A stretch of 64,000 bases of DNA from Ruegeria sp. HKCCD4315 (GTDB lineage Bacteria; Pseudomonadota; Alphaproteobacteria; Rhodobacterales; Rhodobacteraceae), in NCBI RefSeq assembly GCF_013112245.1, contig NZ_WVRN01000001.1, positions 3,228,501-3,292,500 of the forward strand, written 5' to 3'. Positions 1 to 8,663 of this stretch are shown here, piece after piece. The notes below the pieces were generated by a model. It was not told the DNA's origin and ran no database searches. It worked only from the letters and a program-made list of their open reading frames with translations. The translations under genes and the position numbers were made by a program. Position 1 is the stretch's first letter; each line of letters opens with the position of its first letter.

Positions 1-201
1 ATCTCGGCCTGCGGACCGGCCCCTACCCCACAACAACAAGCCGCGCGCCAGCACGAGATCGCGTGCCTGGGCGGCACATTGGGCGGCGCGTTGATCGGTG
101 GCGCCATCGGCAACCAGTTCGGCGGTGGGTCGGGCAAGACGATACTGACCGCGGCAGGCGCTGCTGCTGGCGGATTTGAAGGTCAAAGATTTGCATGCTG
201 A
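1..201 (+). CDS. Glycine-zipper lipoprotein, C-terminal part (5' end cut by window)
   Basis: An open frame runs from the first base to a TGA at 199-201. It encodes 66 residues. The visible N-terminus (I-S-A-C-G-P) resembles the end of a lipoprotein signal peptide with a lipobox cysteine at residue 4, so only a short piece is probably missing. The middle contains glycine-spaced hydrophobic residues (GGTLGGALIGGAIGNQFGGG), typical of glycine-zipper 2TM-like outer-membrane lipoproteins. The exact role is unknown. The next gene starts 10 bases downstream. Confidence 0.6.
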   Translation: MSACGPAPTPQQQAARQHEIACLGGTLGGALIGGAIGNQFGGGSGKTILTAAGAAAGGFEGQRFAC

Positions 202-211
202 GGGGATGGAC

Positions 212-559
212 ATGACACGAGCAATTTTCATAACCGCAGCCTTTATTCTGGCATCTGCAGCAACAGCGGAAACCGTTGCTGAATTGCATGAAAAAGAGCT
301 GAACGCCATTGACGCGAACAATGATGGCTTCTTGTCCAAGGATGAGTTCAACGCATTCTCGGATTACGCATTCCAGACCATGGATGAAGACAAGAATGGC
401 ACTTTGGGGCTGGACGAGGCAAAGCCGTTTTTAGACATCAAGCAGTTTCAGGATGTTGACCGCAACAAGGACAGCTTTATCTCAAGAGCGGAATATGATG
501 CTCAGATGGGTGAGGATTTCAACGCTGCGGACAAGGATGGCAATGGCCAGCTGGACTAG
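212..559 (+). CDS. Exported EF-hand calcium-binding protein
   Basis: This 115-residue protein begins with a signal peptide (hydrophobic stretch to about residue 20, cleavage near ATA-E). It then carries EF-hand loops of the D-x-[DN]-x-[DN]-G type: DANNDGFLSKDE, DEDKNGTLGLDE, a less canonical DRNKDSFISRAE (Ser replaces the loop Gly), and a fourth loop that stops after nine residues (DKDGNGQLD). It probably binds calcium in the periplasm. I chose ATG 212 because GAGGGG at 200-205 lies six bases upstream; ATG 206 would sit directly on that site. The unfinished fourth loop is odd, since the last coordinating Glu is absent. Partner and function are unknown. Confidence 0.8.
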   Translation: MTRAIFITAAFILASAATAETVAELHEKELNAIDANNDGFLSKDEFNAFSDYAFQTMDEDKNGTLGLDEAKPFLDIKQFQDVDRNKDSFISRAEYDAQMGEDFNAADKDGNGQLD

Positions 560-583
560 GCCTGCCACGGACAGGAGTTTGAG

Positions 584-892
584 ATGAACAAATGGATTGG
601 TTTGGGTGTATTGGCGTTGGTCGCAGCGTGTGACGTTCCGCAGGCCCCGGTTGTGACGGGGCCGGACGGTCAGGCCCGCATTCAAATCAATCTATCCGGG
701 CTGACCTGTTATGAAAACCGTTGTCTCGACATTAACCCCGCCGCGCGCAGCGTGCGCCAGATTGGAAACAAGACAACGGGTATCCCAAGATCCATTGACG
801 TCAGCGACGGGACTGTGACACCTGCCGAGTTCCGACAGATGGGCACTGCCGCGTCCCTCGCCGGTGGCCAGGGCTCAGGCAACGATCGCTAG
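584..892 (+). CDS. Small hypothetical lipoprotein
   Basis: The 102-residue product starts with a short lipoprotein signal (LVAAC, lipidated Cys at residue 16). I do not recognise the rest. It has a Cys pair (about residues 42 and 47) within a motif [13 protein letters not shown] and a Gly/Ser-rich C-terminus. A good ribosome-binding site (AGGAG) lies about eight bases before ATG 584. It follows the EF-hand gene by 24 bases on the same strand and may be cotranscribed. Its TAG overlaps tail-to-tail with the phhB stop (CTAG at 889-892). Confidence 0.6.
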   Translation: MNKWIGLGVLALVAACDVPQAPVVTGPDGQARIQINLSGLTCYENRCLDINPAARSVRQIGNKTTGIPRSIDVSDGTVTPAEFRQMGTAASLAGGQGSGNDR

Positions 893-1182
893 CAAAGACT
901 GTCCATCTTGCGTGCCAGCTTGGCATCCAACGAGGACAGCCCGCCCACGTCATGGGTGGATAGAACGACTTCAACCGTGCGGTACACGTTTGACCATTCC
1001 GGGTGGTGGTTCCATTTCTCAGACCAAATCGCTACTTGGGTCATCCAACCAAAGGCAGAAACGAAATTGTCGAAGATGAACGTTTTGGTGATCGCGTCTC
1101 GGTCTTCGACCATCGTCCAGCCGTTCTTGAACAGCGGATCCAGCAGCGGGCCACGGGTTTCGGTCGACAAGAGTTCGGTCAT
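889..1182 (-). CDS. phhB: 4a-hydroxytetrahydrobiopterin dehydratase
   Basis: This 97-residue protein has the length and signature of pterin-4a-carbinolamine dehydratase: W-N-H-H-P-E-W at residues 57-63 and S-T-H-D-V-G-G-L at 75-82. These supply the three catalytic histidines (59, 60, 77). The enzyme dehydrates 4a-hydroxytetrahydrobiopterin to recycle the pterin cofactor of aromatic amino acid hydroxylases. The start ATG overlaps the stop of the upstream DUF482 gene (ATGA at 1182-1179), implying translational coupling. No phenylalanine hydroxylase gene is present in the window. Confidence 0.93.
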   Translation of the reverse strand: MTELLSTETRGPLLDPLFKNGWTMVEDRDAITKTFIFDNFVSAFGWMTQVAIWSEKWNHHPEWSNVYRTVEVVLSTHDVGGLSSLDAKLARKMDSLC

Positions 1183-2366
1183 TGCTGTTCCTCCGGGTTC
1201 GATTTCCTGAACGGGCCGTAGTCCGTTAGAATCTCGATCTCTTCTCCCACTGCACGGCCTTCGGCGTCCAGATATTTTTTGACGGCATCAGCAAAACCCG
1301 GATCGCCGACCCAGTGCAAGCTATGCGTGCGCGTTGGCAAATAGCCTCGCGCAAGTTTGTGTTCACCCTGAGCGCCCGCCTCGACCCGGGCCAGACCATG
1401 GGCAATGGCAAAGTCTATCGCCCTATAATAGCACAATTCGAAATGCAGGCAGGCATGGTGTTCAACGCAGCCCCAATACCGCCCAAAAAGCGTTTCACTA
1501 CCTATGAAGTTCAACGCACCCGCGATGGCATAGCCATCTCGTTCCGCCAGCACCAAGGCCATGTCGTCTGCCATGGTTTCCTGCGCAATATCAAAGAATT
1601 GACGCGTCAGATAGGGCGAGCCCCATTTGCGCGCACCGGTATCCTGATAGAACCGCCAAAATGCATCCCAATGTTCCGGGCGCAACGCGTCGCCGGTCAG
1701 GGTGCGGATGTCACCGCCAAAGTCATTGGCCTGCGCCCGTTCCTTGCGGATATTCTTGCGTTTGCGTGATGACAGGGCAATCAGGAAAGCGCCGAAATCA
1801 GAATAGCCTTCATTTAACCAGTGAAACTGCTGCGAGATGCGCAACATCAGGCCCATCTGTTCCCCGGCCAGCGCTTCGTCTTCAGTACAAAAGGTCGCGT
1901 GCACCGATGAGACCTGATTGTCTGCCGCCAGTTGCACTGCGCCTTGCACAAGGGCTGACATGCCGATCCTCTCGTAACCCGGGCGCACCAGAAAACGTCG
2001 TCCGGTTGCAGGGGTGAACGGCACCGAAATCTGCAGCTTGGGGTAATATCGCCCACCTGCGCTTTCATAGGCATGGGCCCAGCTGTGATCGAAGATATAT
2101 TCGCCCTGACTGTGCGATTTGGCGTACATTGGGGCCGCTGCAATCAGCATCCCGTCAAGATAAGCCGTCAGATATTGGGGCTGCCAGCCTGTGCCGCGCC
2201 CGACCGACCCGCTTTCTTCCAGCGCCAGCAGAAACCGATGGGTCGTAAAGGGATCAAGAGGCCGCCCGCCGTTAGCGGCCTCGGGGCAGGCGCAGGCATC
2301 CCACTCTGCCGCAGAAATCTGCGACAAGGTGCCTAGTACCTGAATTTCGATCTGTGCCTGATCCAT
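1179..2366 (-). CDS. FemAB-like/GNAT acyltransferase family protein (DUF482)
   Basis: The 395-residue protein resembles the DUF482 (COG3146) family, annotated as peptidoglycan-biosynthesis-like N-acyltransferases with a GNAT fold. Recognisable stretches are the middle [14 protein letters not shown] segment and the C-terminal [18 protein letters not shown] segment. Substrate and function are not established. An upstream in-frame ATG at 2387 has no ribosome-binding site, whereas ATG 2366 follows GGAGG by about four bases. It lies 45 bases after ugpQ and overlaps phhB by four bases, so ridA-ugpQ-DUF482-phhB probably form one transcript. Confidence 0.8.
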   Translation of the reverse strand: MDQAQIEIQVLGTLSQISAAEWDACACPEAANGGRPLDPFTTHRFLLALEESGSVGRGTGWQPQYLTAYLDGMLIAAAPMYAKSHSQGEYIFDHSWAHAYESAGGRYYPKLQISVPFTPATGRRFLVRPGYERIGMSALVQGAVQLAADNQVSSVHATFCTEDEALAGEQMGLMLRISQQFHWLNEGYSDFGAFLIALSSRKRKNIRKERAQANDFGGDIRTLTGDALRPEHWDAFWRFYQDTGARKWGSPYLTRQFFDIAQETMADDMALVLAERDGYAIAGALNFIGSETLFGRYWGCVEHHACLHFELCYYRAIDFAIAHGLARVEAGAQGEHKLARGYLPTRTHSLHWVGDPGFADAVKKYLDAEGRAVGEEIEILTDYGPFRKSNPEEQQ

Positions 2367-2411
2367 ATGTCCTCCGTGCCTGTCCATTATCTGTGACAGG
2401 TCAGAGTGGGT

Positions 2412-3182
2412 TCAAGCTGAATGCGCAGCCAGATACCCTTCGAATGTCACATTGTCGGCAACTTCACGGGCCTCTGCCTCTTGTTCAGGCGACCGGATGG
2501 TCCAGCAAAGGATCGGCACGCCGCGCGCCTTCAACTCGGCCACGCGGGGGCGCGTCAGGTCGGCAGCCTCGTGACTGATGAAGCTGGCGTTGCTCCGCTC
2601 AAAATCCGGAATGTCGCGCAGGTGTTCGCGGACGGTTTGAGACAACGGCCAATCCTCCGACTCAAAGGCGCATGTTACGATCCCGCATGGCAAATGCGGG
2701 GCCAGGCGCGCCAGTTCAGCGGTCGAGTTCGGGTTGAACGACATCAGCGCCAGCGGGCCTTCATAGCCCGACAGAATACGCAGGGCCTCTTGCTCCAGCG
2801 GACCGATGCCGGTGCCCATGGCTCCGTCCTGATCTTTGAACTCAACAAGCAACGGCACCTGACCGGCGACAATATCCAGTACTTCTTTCAGCGACGGGAT
2901 ACCTTCACCGTCGGAATGCAGCAACGGAACCGCCGACGCCTCTGCCCCGGTGATCTGCTGAATCGCGCCGGTCTGCCCGGTCAGACGCTTGAGGTCATAG
3001 TCGTGAAAGACCATCACCTGACCATCTGCAGTCAGTTGCAGGTCAATCTCGATCCCATATCCGGCGTCAATTGCAGCCTGAATGGCGGCGCGGCTGTTCT
3101 CAGGGCGGTTGTCGGAAATGTCATGCAACGCCCGATGCGCAATCGGGCGTTGAAGAAACTCTGACGGCAATGTGGGTGTCAT
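2412..3182 (-). CDS. ugpQ: Glycerophosphodiester phosphodiesterase
   Basis: This 256-residue protein is a GDPD-family TIM barrel. It shows the N-terminal AHR (residues 15-17), PENS (27-30), the metal-binding EID (45-47) and the catalytic HD (60-61). It hydrolyses glycerophosphodiesters to glycerol-3-phosphate and an alcohol. No signal peptide is visible, so it is probably cytoplasmic, like UgpQ. It overlaps ridA by an ATGA at 3182-3179. The gene symbol is by family resemblance; no ugp transporter is adjacent. Confidence 0.88.
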   Translation of the reverse strand: MTPTLPSEFLQRPIAHRALHDISDNRPENSRAAIQAAIDAGYGIEIDLQLTADGQVMVFHDYDLKRLTGQTGAIQQITGAEASAVPLLHSDGEGIPSLKEVLDIVAGQVPLLVEFKDQDGAMGTGIGPLEQEALRILSGYEGPLALMSFNPNSTAELARLAPHLPCGIVTCAFESEDWPLSQTVREHLRDIPDFERSNASFISHEAADLTRPRVAELKARGVPILCWTIRSPEQEAEAREVADNVTFEGYLAAHSA

Positions 3183-3634
3183 TGGACTTCGAAAATCCCT
3201 TCGATCTCAACCGCGACGCCCAACGGCAGTGACGCGGCACTGACGGCAGAGCGCGAATGGCGACCGGCATCGCCCAGCGCCTCGACAAGGAAATCGGACG
3301 CGCCGTTGATCACTTGCGGCTGCTGCGTGAAATCCGCCGTCGAGTTAACAAACCCGGTCAATTTGATCACGCGCACCAGCTTTTCGATGTCGCCGCCACA
3401 GGCTGCTTTGACCTGTGCCAACAGATTGATCGCGCAAACCCGTGCCGCTGCGGCTCCGGCTTCGACATCCATGTCATCCCCCAGTTTACCGGTGATCAGT
3501 TCATCGGTTTTCGAAATCTGGCCCGACACATAAACGATGTTGCCCATGCGCACGAATGGCACATAGTTGGCAGCGGGTGCAGGCGCTTCATCCAGTGTAA
3601 CACCCAGGGTTTCCAGTTTTGCGGCGATGCTCAT
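3179..3634 (-). CDS. RidA family reactive intermediate deaminase
   Basis: The 151-residue protein matches the RidA/YjgF/UK114 family, in the slightly longer branch. It has the N-terminal NYVPFVRMGNIVYVSGQIS segment and the C-terminal RSAVSAASLPLGVAVEIEGI segment, whose Arg is the family's substrate-binding residue. Family members hydrolyse reactive enamine/imine intermediates from PLP enzymes to keto acids and ammonia. It is the first gene of the minus-strand run with ugpQ, DUF482 and phhB; its promoter must lie in 3635-3924. Substrate is unknown. Confidence 0.88.
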   Translation of the reverse strand: MSIAAKLETLGVTLDEAPAPAANYVPFVRMGNIVYVSGQISKTDELITGKLGDDMDVEAGAAAARVCAINLLAQVKAACGGDIEKLVRVIKLTGFVNSTADFTQQPQVINGASDFLVEALGDAGRHSRSAVSAASLPLGVAVEIEGIFEVQ

Positions 3635-3924
3635 TGAGAGGGTCCTTCCCTAAATTCGACTCTGCCGGACGCTAACCGGGAAGCTTGGTTTGGGAAAGTC
3701 GAAAACCGGCAATGTCCTGTCTGCCAGCGATCTGAGCGTTTCTTTACTTATTACGAGCTGTTGATCCTTGGTCACTTTACCCGCCCCCAAATGACAGGTT
3801 ACACGCAAGGTGTTTCATTTAAGACCCGAAACGACTAGTGACAGAACTTGTGCCACCCCAGCACGTGGATTTTGATTGAACGTCCGGCGGACCATGTGTC
3901 GGACCATTTTGGGAGAAGCAAACC

Positions 3925-4740
3925 GTGCCAAGCAGATTGCGCCTGAAACATTTTATTGTCCTGTCATGCATGGCCATTCTGTCTGCTTGCGCTACGACCC
4001 CGCCCGAGGGGGCCTCGCGTAGCGACGTTTTTGATCCGTATGAGAACAACAACCGGGCGATCCACAAGTTCAACCTTGGTGTGGACCGATTCTTGTTCCG
4101 CCCTGCTTCGAAAGGCTATGTGAAGATCGTTCCTGACCCGATGGTGACCAGTTTCAGCACCTTCGCCGAAAACATCTCGCTGCCAGGGCAGGCCGTTGAT
4201 TACCTGTTGCAGGGCAATCCGAAACAGATGGGCAACGCGTTGCTGCGCTTCGTGATCAACATGACTGTGGGTGGCTTTGGTCTTTCCGCACCGGCGGATG
4301 AATTGAACCTGCCACCAGTGGATACCGATTTCGGCGAGACGCTGCATGTGTGGGGTGTGGGCGAAGGCGCATATATTGAGCTTCCCTTCTACGGCCCATC
4401 GACCCAACGGGATGCGATCGGGGTTGTGATCAACTTGTTCTCAAACCCAATCAATTTTTCTCCGGTGCGACCCGTCGACAACATTGGCGTATACGCCGAG
4501 ATCGTCCGCCGCATGGGAGATCGCGGCCGGTTCTCGGATACAGTCGATTCGATTCTTTATGAAAGTGCAGACAGTTACGCGCAGGCACGCCTGATCTTTC
4601 TGCAAAATCGCCGCTTTGAACTGGCAAGAGATGACGAAGACGCCTATCTGGATCTATATTCTGACCCCTATGCCGAAACCGGGACAGACCCGGTCAGGGA
4701 CCCCTTTTTAGACCCCTACGAGGACCCCTATGCCGAATAA
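3925..4740 (+). CDS. mlaA: MlaA/VacJ family outer-membrane lipoprotein
   Basis: The 271-residue protein has a lipoprotein signal with lipobox LSAC (Cys22) and the VacJ signature DPYENNNRAIHKFN. It continues with the family core (FGETLHVWGVGEGAYIELPF). MlaA removes misplaced phospholipids from the outer leaflet of the outer membrane and hands them to MlaC. The start is GTG, preceded by GGAGAA eight to nine bases upstream. The C-terminal 30 residues are an odd acidic Asp-Pro-Tyr tail in which D-P-Y-A-E occurs twice. The gene overlaps mlaC by 11 bases. Confidence 0.92.
   Translation: MPSRLRLKHFIVLSCMAILSACATTPPEGASRSDVFDPYENNNRAIHKFNLGVDRFLFRPASKGYVKIVPDPMVTSFSTFAENISLPGQAVDYLLQGNPKQMGNALLRFVINMTVGGFGLSAPADELNLPPVDTDFGETLHVWGVGEGAYIELPFYGPSTQRDAIGVVINLFSNPINFSPVRPVDNIGVYAEIVRRMGDRGRFSDTVDSILYESADSYAQARLIFLQNRRFELARDDEDAYLDLYSDPYAETGTDPVRDPFLDPYEDPYAE
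4663..4737 (+). repeat. 15-bp direct repeat spanning the mlaA tail and mlaC start
   Basis: The sequence GACCCCTATGCCGAA occurs at 4663-4677 and again, identically, at 4723-4737. The copies are exactly 60 bases apart (20 codons), so both encode D-P-Y-A-E in the mlaA frame. The second copy contains the ATG used to start mlaC (4730). This suggests a small in-frame duplication that built the MlaA tail. Confidence 0.85.
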
Positions 4741-5329
4741 CGAGTTGAACCGCCGCCACTTCATCGCCTCGGGCCTTGCATTGGCCCTGCTGCCGATGCC
4801 AGCCTTGGCACAGACCGAAGCCGCAGCAAAAGCGCTGGTCAACAGCGTGGTTGCCGACATCAATCGGGTGATCGATTCAGGCAAGTCTGAAAAAGCAATG
4901 CTGCGCGACTTCGAAAAGATATTTGTTCAATATGGCGATGTTCCCATCATGGCGCGTTACGCGCTGGGTGCTGATGCCCGAACGGCCAGCCCGGCCCAAT
5001 TGAAAAAGTTCACCAAAGCGTTCCAGGGCTATATCTCGCGTAAATATGGCCGCCGGTTCCGAGAGTTCATTGGCGGCGAGGTCGATGTGCGCAATGCCCG
5101 GAAAATCAAGGCCGGGTACGAAGTTCGGACGCTGGTCAAACTGCGCGGCTCGGCCCCCTTTGACGTGACCTTTCTGGTTTCCGACAAGTCGGGCCGGGAC
5201 AAGTTCTATAATATGTTCATCGAAGGCGTGAACCTTCTGCTGACCGAACGCACCGAAATCGGCGCTATGCTGGATGCCCGGAAAGGCAATCTGGATCAAC
5301 TGATCAGAGATCTGAACAAAACAGGCTGA
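4730..5329 (+). CDS. mlaC: MlaC family periplasmic phospholipid-binding protein
   Basis: This 199-residue protein belongs to the MlaC/Ttg2D family (tolerance protein fold), with the typical motif FTKAFQGYISRKYGRRF. It has a twin-arginine-like N-terminus (NRRHFIASG) and a cleavable signal ending ALAQ. It ferries phospholipids across the periplasm between MlaA and the inner-membrane Mla ABC transporter. The start overlaps the end of mlaA in another frame, so the two are coupled. The mlaFEDB transporter genes are not in this window. A strong terminator follows at 5384. Confidence 0.9.
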   Translation: MPNNELNRRHFIASGLALALLPMPALAQTEAAAKALVNSVVADINRVIDSGKSEKAMLRDFEKIFVQYGDVPIMARYALGADARTASPAQLKKFTKAFQGYISRKYGRRFREFIGGEVDVRNARKIKAGYEVRTLVKLRGSAPFDVTFLVSDKSGRDKFYNMFIEGVNLLLTERTEIGAMLDARKGNLDQLIRDLNKTG

Positions 5330-5383
5330 CCTTGCGGCCGGGCGTGGTCACGCGCCAGCTCGAAGATCTTGCCAGAGCATACG

Positions 5384-5412
5384 AAAGGGTCAGGTTCTTC
5401 TGACCCTTTTTT
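5384..5412 (+). terminator. Rho-independent terminator of mlaA-mlaC
   Basis: A perfect 10-bp stem (AAAGGGTCAG at 5384-5393 with CTGACCCTTT at 5400-5409) encloses a six-base loop and is followed by T residues to 5412. It sits 55 bases after the mlaC stop. On the other strand the same stem is six bases beyond the fliP stop, but has only three Ts, so it may also end the fliP transcript less efficiently. Confidence 0.88.
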
Positions 5413-5417
5413 CGATT

Positions 5418-6146
5418 TCAGGGCGCATAGCTGCGCACCAAAGCGTCTGCAATCAACGCCCAGCCGTCTGCTATGACAAAGAACGCCAGTTTGAATGGCA
5501 AGGATACGATTGCCGGAGGGACCATCATCATACCCATCGACATCAACACCGCTGCAACAACTAGATCGATGATCAGAAACGGCAGGAAAATCAGAAAGCC
5601 AATCTGAAAAGCCCGCGCGATTTCGGACAGCATGAAAGACGGCATCAGGACGGATAGCGGCGCTTGCGCTGACAGTTCAATCTCATCTCCACCGGGACGT
5701 AGGGCAGCCATGGCAAAAAAAGTATCCGCATCCAAGCGGGCTGCCATGAAAGTGCGGAAGGGGCCCAGCGCCCGTTCCAGCGCGGCCTCGACCCCGATCG
5801 TTTCCTCCATCATCGGGCGAATGCCACTTTCCCAGGCTTCGGTGAACACGGGGTCCATGATGAAATAGGTCAGAAACAACGCCAGACTGACAATCAGCAT
5901 ATTGGGCGGCGATTGCTGCAAGCCTATTCCCTGTCGCAGGATCGACAACACTGTAACCAGAAACGGGAAACAGGTGATCATAACAGCCAGGCCCGGCGCT
6001 ATGCTCAACACCGTGATCAAAAGGATCAACTGGATGGTCCGGGCCGATATCGACCCGCCCTCGCCAAGGGACAAAGTCACATCCTGCGCTGCAGCGAGCG
6101 ATGGGGTCAGCACAATAGCCAGAGCCAGCCAGATCGCAAAGCGCAT
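5418..6146 (-). CDS. fliP: Flagellar type III export protein FliP
   Basis: The 242-residue protein is full length for FliP. It has a cleavable signal ([14 protein letters not shown]), the [19 protein letters not shown] hydrophobic segment, and the conserved [15 protein letters not shown] and [31 protein letters not shown] segments. FliP forms the core of the flagellar export gate with FliQ and FliR. ATG 6146 overlaps the fliN stop by one base (TGATG). An alternative TTG at 6149 lies just upstream. No other gate genes are in the window. Confidence 0.95.
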   Translation of the reverse strand: [242 protein letters not shown]

Positions 6147-6433
6147 CAACCGATCCCGTTTTGAAGGTCGGCAATCTCGGTCAGGCGCACAGCCAATTGT
6201 CCGGCCTGGTCGCCCTCCATCTCTTCCAGCAAACCACGCGCAACCAGCTGGTCCCCGACGTAAAGGTCGACCGGATCTTCGATCCGTTTGTCCAGCGTCA
6301 AAACCGCGTTCTCGCCCATGTTCAACAGATCCCTGATTAGCGGACGGGCACGACCAACCGAGACTGTCACCTCGATCGGGACAGATTCAAACGGGTTTGG
6401 TTTTTCTGTTTGCGGGATTTGAGTGTCATTCAT
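6146..6433 (-). CDS. fliN: Flagellar motor switch protein FliN
   Basis: The 95-residue product is a short FliN of the SpoA/SpoA-like fold. It has VPIEVTVSVGRARPLIRDLL near residue 18 onward and the closing VDLYVGDQLVARGLL segment. FliN builds the C-ring with FliG and FliM and binds FliH during export. I chose ATG 6433, which overlaps the end of fliH by eight bases and has GAGAGG about nine bases upstream. It lies between fliH and fliP in a tightly packed operon. Confidence 0.92.
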   Translation of the reverse strand: MNDTQIPQTEKPNPFESVPIEVTVSVGRARPLIRDLLNMGENAVLTLDKRIEDPVDLYVGDQLVARGLLEEMEGDQAGQLAVRLTEIADLQNGIG

Positions 6434-7022
6434 TGGACAAAGCCTCTCTTGCCTCAAAAACATAAGCGTCAAAAATCTGTGCGACGGTGGTCAGCAAAGC
6501 GCTGCAATCCACTTCGCGCCGGTTGGTTCCGACCTGCAGGCGGGCTTGCCCGGCCTCGAGCGAAGGATCTTCGATGACATTCGGTTCGCGATGCGTGCCC
6601 GAGAGCAACAGCGCCTTAACATCTTCAGCGCATCCGGTCGGCACCATGATCTGCATCGGCTGCTCGATCTGCGACCGTGCCATCTCGGACAATTGTTCAA
6701 CAAGACGTGCGGCCAGCCCTTGTTCAACCATCTGGGGCAAAACCTTTTGGACCAGACTTTCAAACATCGGCTCCAAAGACATGGTCATCCGCATCATTGC
6801 CTCGTGACAGGTGAAAGACATGTCCTACAGCGACTGCGCAAGCTCGGCCGAAACCTTCCCACGGTTTTGCTCTTGAGCCTGAGAGGCGTCTTCACAACCA
6901 GCCCCGTAGCCTTCTTCGAAAGATGCGAGCCTTTGTTCTTCCAGCGTTTCCTCATCCAGCAGCAGAACGTTGCCGGTGCTGGTCTGAGCGGTGAAATCCT
7001 CAAGCAGATGGGCAATAGACAT
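6426..7022 (-). pseudogene. fliH: fliH, flagellar export regulator, interrupted by an in-frame TAG
   Basis: One reading frame from ATG 7022 (overlapping the fliF stop as TGATG) to TGA 6426 would give about 198 residues, the usual FliH length. Codon 66 is TAG (6827-6825). The N-terminal piece is MSIAHLLEDFTA..., ending AELAQSL. The frame continues after the stop with D-M-S-F-T-C-H-E-A and the FliH C-terminal domain (MVEQGLAARLVEQL, then the VDCSALLTTVAQIFDAY end). A single base change (for example CAG to TAG) explains it. FliH tethers the FliI ATPase to the C-ring and inhibits it. The downstream half could be re-initiated from ATG 6821 but would lack the N-terminus. A sequencing error is the main alternative. 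Confidence 0.85.
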
Positions 7023-8605
7023 CACACCCTCTCCTCGCCTTCTTCAAGCCAACTGCGCAGAATCTCGACTGTTTCTTCTTGCTTGTCGCCGATCATTGTC
7101 CGCAATCGCGCGACCGGATCTTCAGTGGCGCTATCGCTCAGAACAGGAACGCCCCCCTGTGGCGGCAAAGGTGCGAAATCAGCACCCTCGCCCGTTGCAA
7201 TTTCACCAGTCAGAACCGAAGCGCCTTCACTTGCTTCGTCAGCGGCGGGCAACAGGGCCGTCGTCATTGCAGGCTTCATAAGGATCGGTCGGATGACGAA
7301 CAGCGCAAGCACCAACGAGACAACAGCCAAAACCGTCATCTGGATCAGGGACATGGCATCCAGATGAATCTTTTGCCACATTGAAGACGACGCCAAGGTG
7401 CCTTGCGGCTCTACTATCGGTAAATCCAGAGACTTCAGAGTTATCACGTCCCCGCGCGCGGCATCGAAACCCACGGCCGAAGCCACCAGTTCCTGAAGCG
7501 CGTCCAGCTCTGCCTGTGGCAGCGGTGCAAATGATTCCACGCCCGAGGCATCCACAGTCCGGGTCCCGTTCACCAACACAGCAACCGTCAGTCGTTTGAT
7601 CGCACCGGGCGCGGTGTGCACTTCAAGCTCTGTCTCAGAGACCTCATAGTTCACACGCTCACGCGTTTGGGTGGCGGTGGAGTTTGACTCATCCCCGCCA
7701 GCCCCATCTCCATCGGGCAGATTCGATGCCACGGTGACATCGGAAGACTGATTGCGGGCACTGTCCGAGCGTTCTTCTACATCCGTGCTGATCGCCACAC
7801 GGCTCTTGGGATCAAAGCGACGCTCGCGGATGGATTCGGTCTTGGTCTCAGTGTCCACGCTGACCTCGACCACCGCATTTCCGGTTCCAACGCGCGCTTC
7901 GACCAAACGCAGAACACGTTCACGCAGCTGGCGCGATTTGTCTTCCGCTGTATCAGCGGCAACAGCTGTGTCCTGCCCACCGATCACGGCCCCGTTCGAG
8001 TCGATCACGGTCACGTTCTCGGGCGCAAGCCCGCTCACGGCTGAGGCAATCAGGAACCGGATGGCCTTGGCCTGGTCGCTGGTGATGTCGGCGCCAGAAG
8101 GCACCAGATAGACGGAAGCCGTAGGTGATACACTGCGCTGGAATGGGTTCGCCGATCCGTTGGCGATGTGCACACGTGCCTGGCTGACGTGCCGGCTGCC
8201 GACTATTGTGCGCGCCAGCTCACCTTCTTTTGCGCGCCAGTATGCTGCATCGAACATCTGCGAGGTGGTGCCAAACCCACTCAGCGAATCCAGCAGTTCA
8301 TACCCCCGGTTGCCATTCGCTGGCAGACCTTCGCTGGCCAGGGTCATCCGCAACTCATCCCGCTGCGCGCCGGGGACATAGATTGATCCACCGCGAATCT
8401 CATAGATGACACCGCGCTGATCCAGGGCACGCACGATATCCCCCGCCGCGCCGCTTTCCAGGCCTGCATACAGCAGCGTCATGGACGGCGCCGTTACAAG
8501 GCGGGACATTCCCAGAATTCCCAAAAACACCAGCGCAACCGCACCAGCAACGAAAATTTGTTTACGCCTGTCCAAACTTGCCCAGACAGTTCCGATCTGC
8601 TGCAC
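7022..8605 (-). CDS. fliF: Flagellar MS-ring protein FliF
   Basis: The 527-residue protein is full length. It has an N-terminal membrane segment (about 15-35), the YscJ/FliF ring-building domains (TLLYAGLESGAAGDIVRALDQ; RMTLASEGLPANG; VHIA), a low-complexity periplasmic section and a second membrane helix before a cytoplasmic tail that would bind FliG. The start is probably GTG 8605, five bases after GGAGG; the in-frame GTG 8611 overlaps that site. FliF opens the fliF-fliH-fliN-fliP operon, divergent from fliL. The frame is intact, unlike fliH. Confidence 0.94.
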   Translation of the reverse strand: MQQIGTVWASLDRRKQIFVAGAVALVFLGILGMSRLVTAPSMTLLYAGLESGAAGDIVRALDQRGVIYEIRGGSIYVPGAQRDELRMTLASEGLPANGNRGYELLDSLSGFGTTSQMFDAAYWRAKEGELARTIVGSRHVSQARVHIANGSANPFQRSVSPTASVYLVPSGADITSDQAKAIRFLIASAVSGLAPENVTVIDSNGAVIGGQDTAVAADTAEDKSRQLRERVLRLVEARVGTGNAVVEVSVDTETKTESIRERRFDPKSRVAISTDVEERSDSARNQSSDVTVASNLPDGDGAGGDESNSTATQTRERVNYEVSETELEVHTAPGAIKRLTVAVLVNGTRTVDASGVESFAPLPQAELDALQELVASAVGFDAARGDVITLKSLDLPIVEPQGTLASSSMWQKIHLDAMSLIQMTVLAVVSLVLALFVIRPILMKPAMTTALLPAADEASEGASVLTGEIATGEGADFAPLPPQGGVPVLSDSATEDPVARLRTMIGDKQEETVEILRSWLEEGEERV

Positions 8606-8663
8606 GCTCACCTCCGACTCGCCGACATTCTGCCCGGCGCATCTCTTGTTTGGACGATTGCCC

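Noticed and set aside
6426..6821. Separate gene starting at ATG 6821 (FliH-like C-terminal domain)
   Set aside because: It is in the same frame as the upstream piece, separated only by one TAG and two codons, and lacks its own ribosome-binding site; better explained as disrupted fliH.
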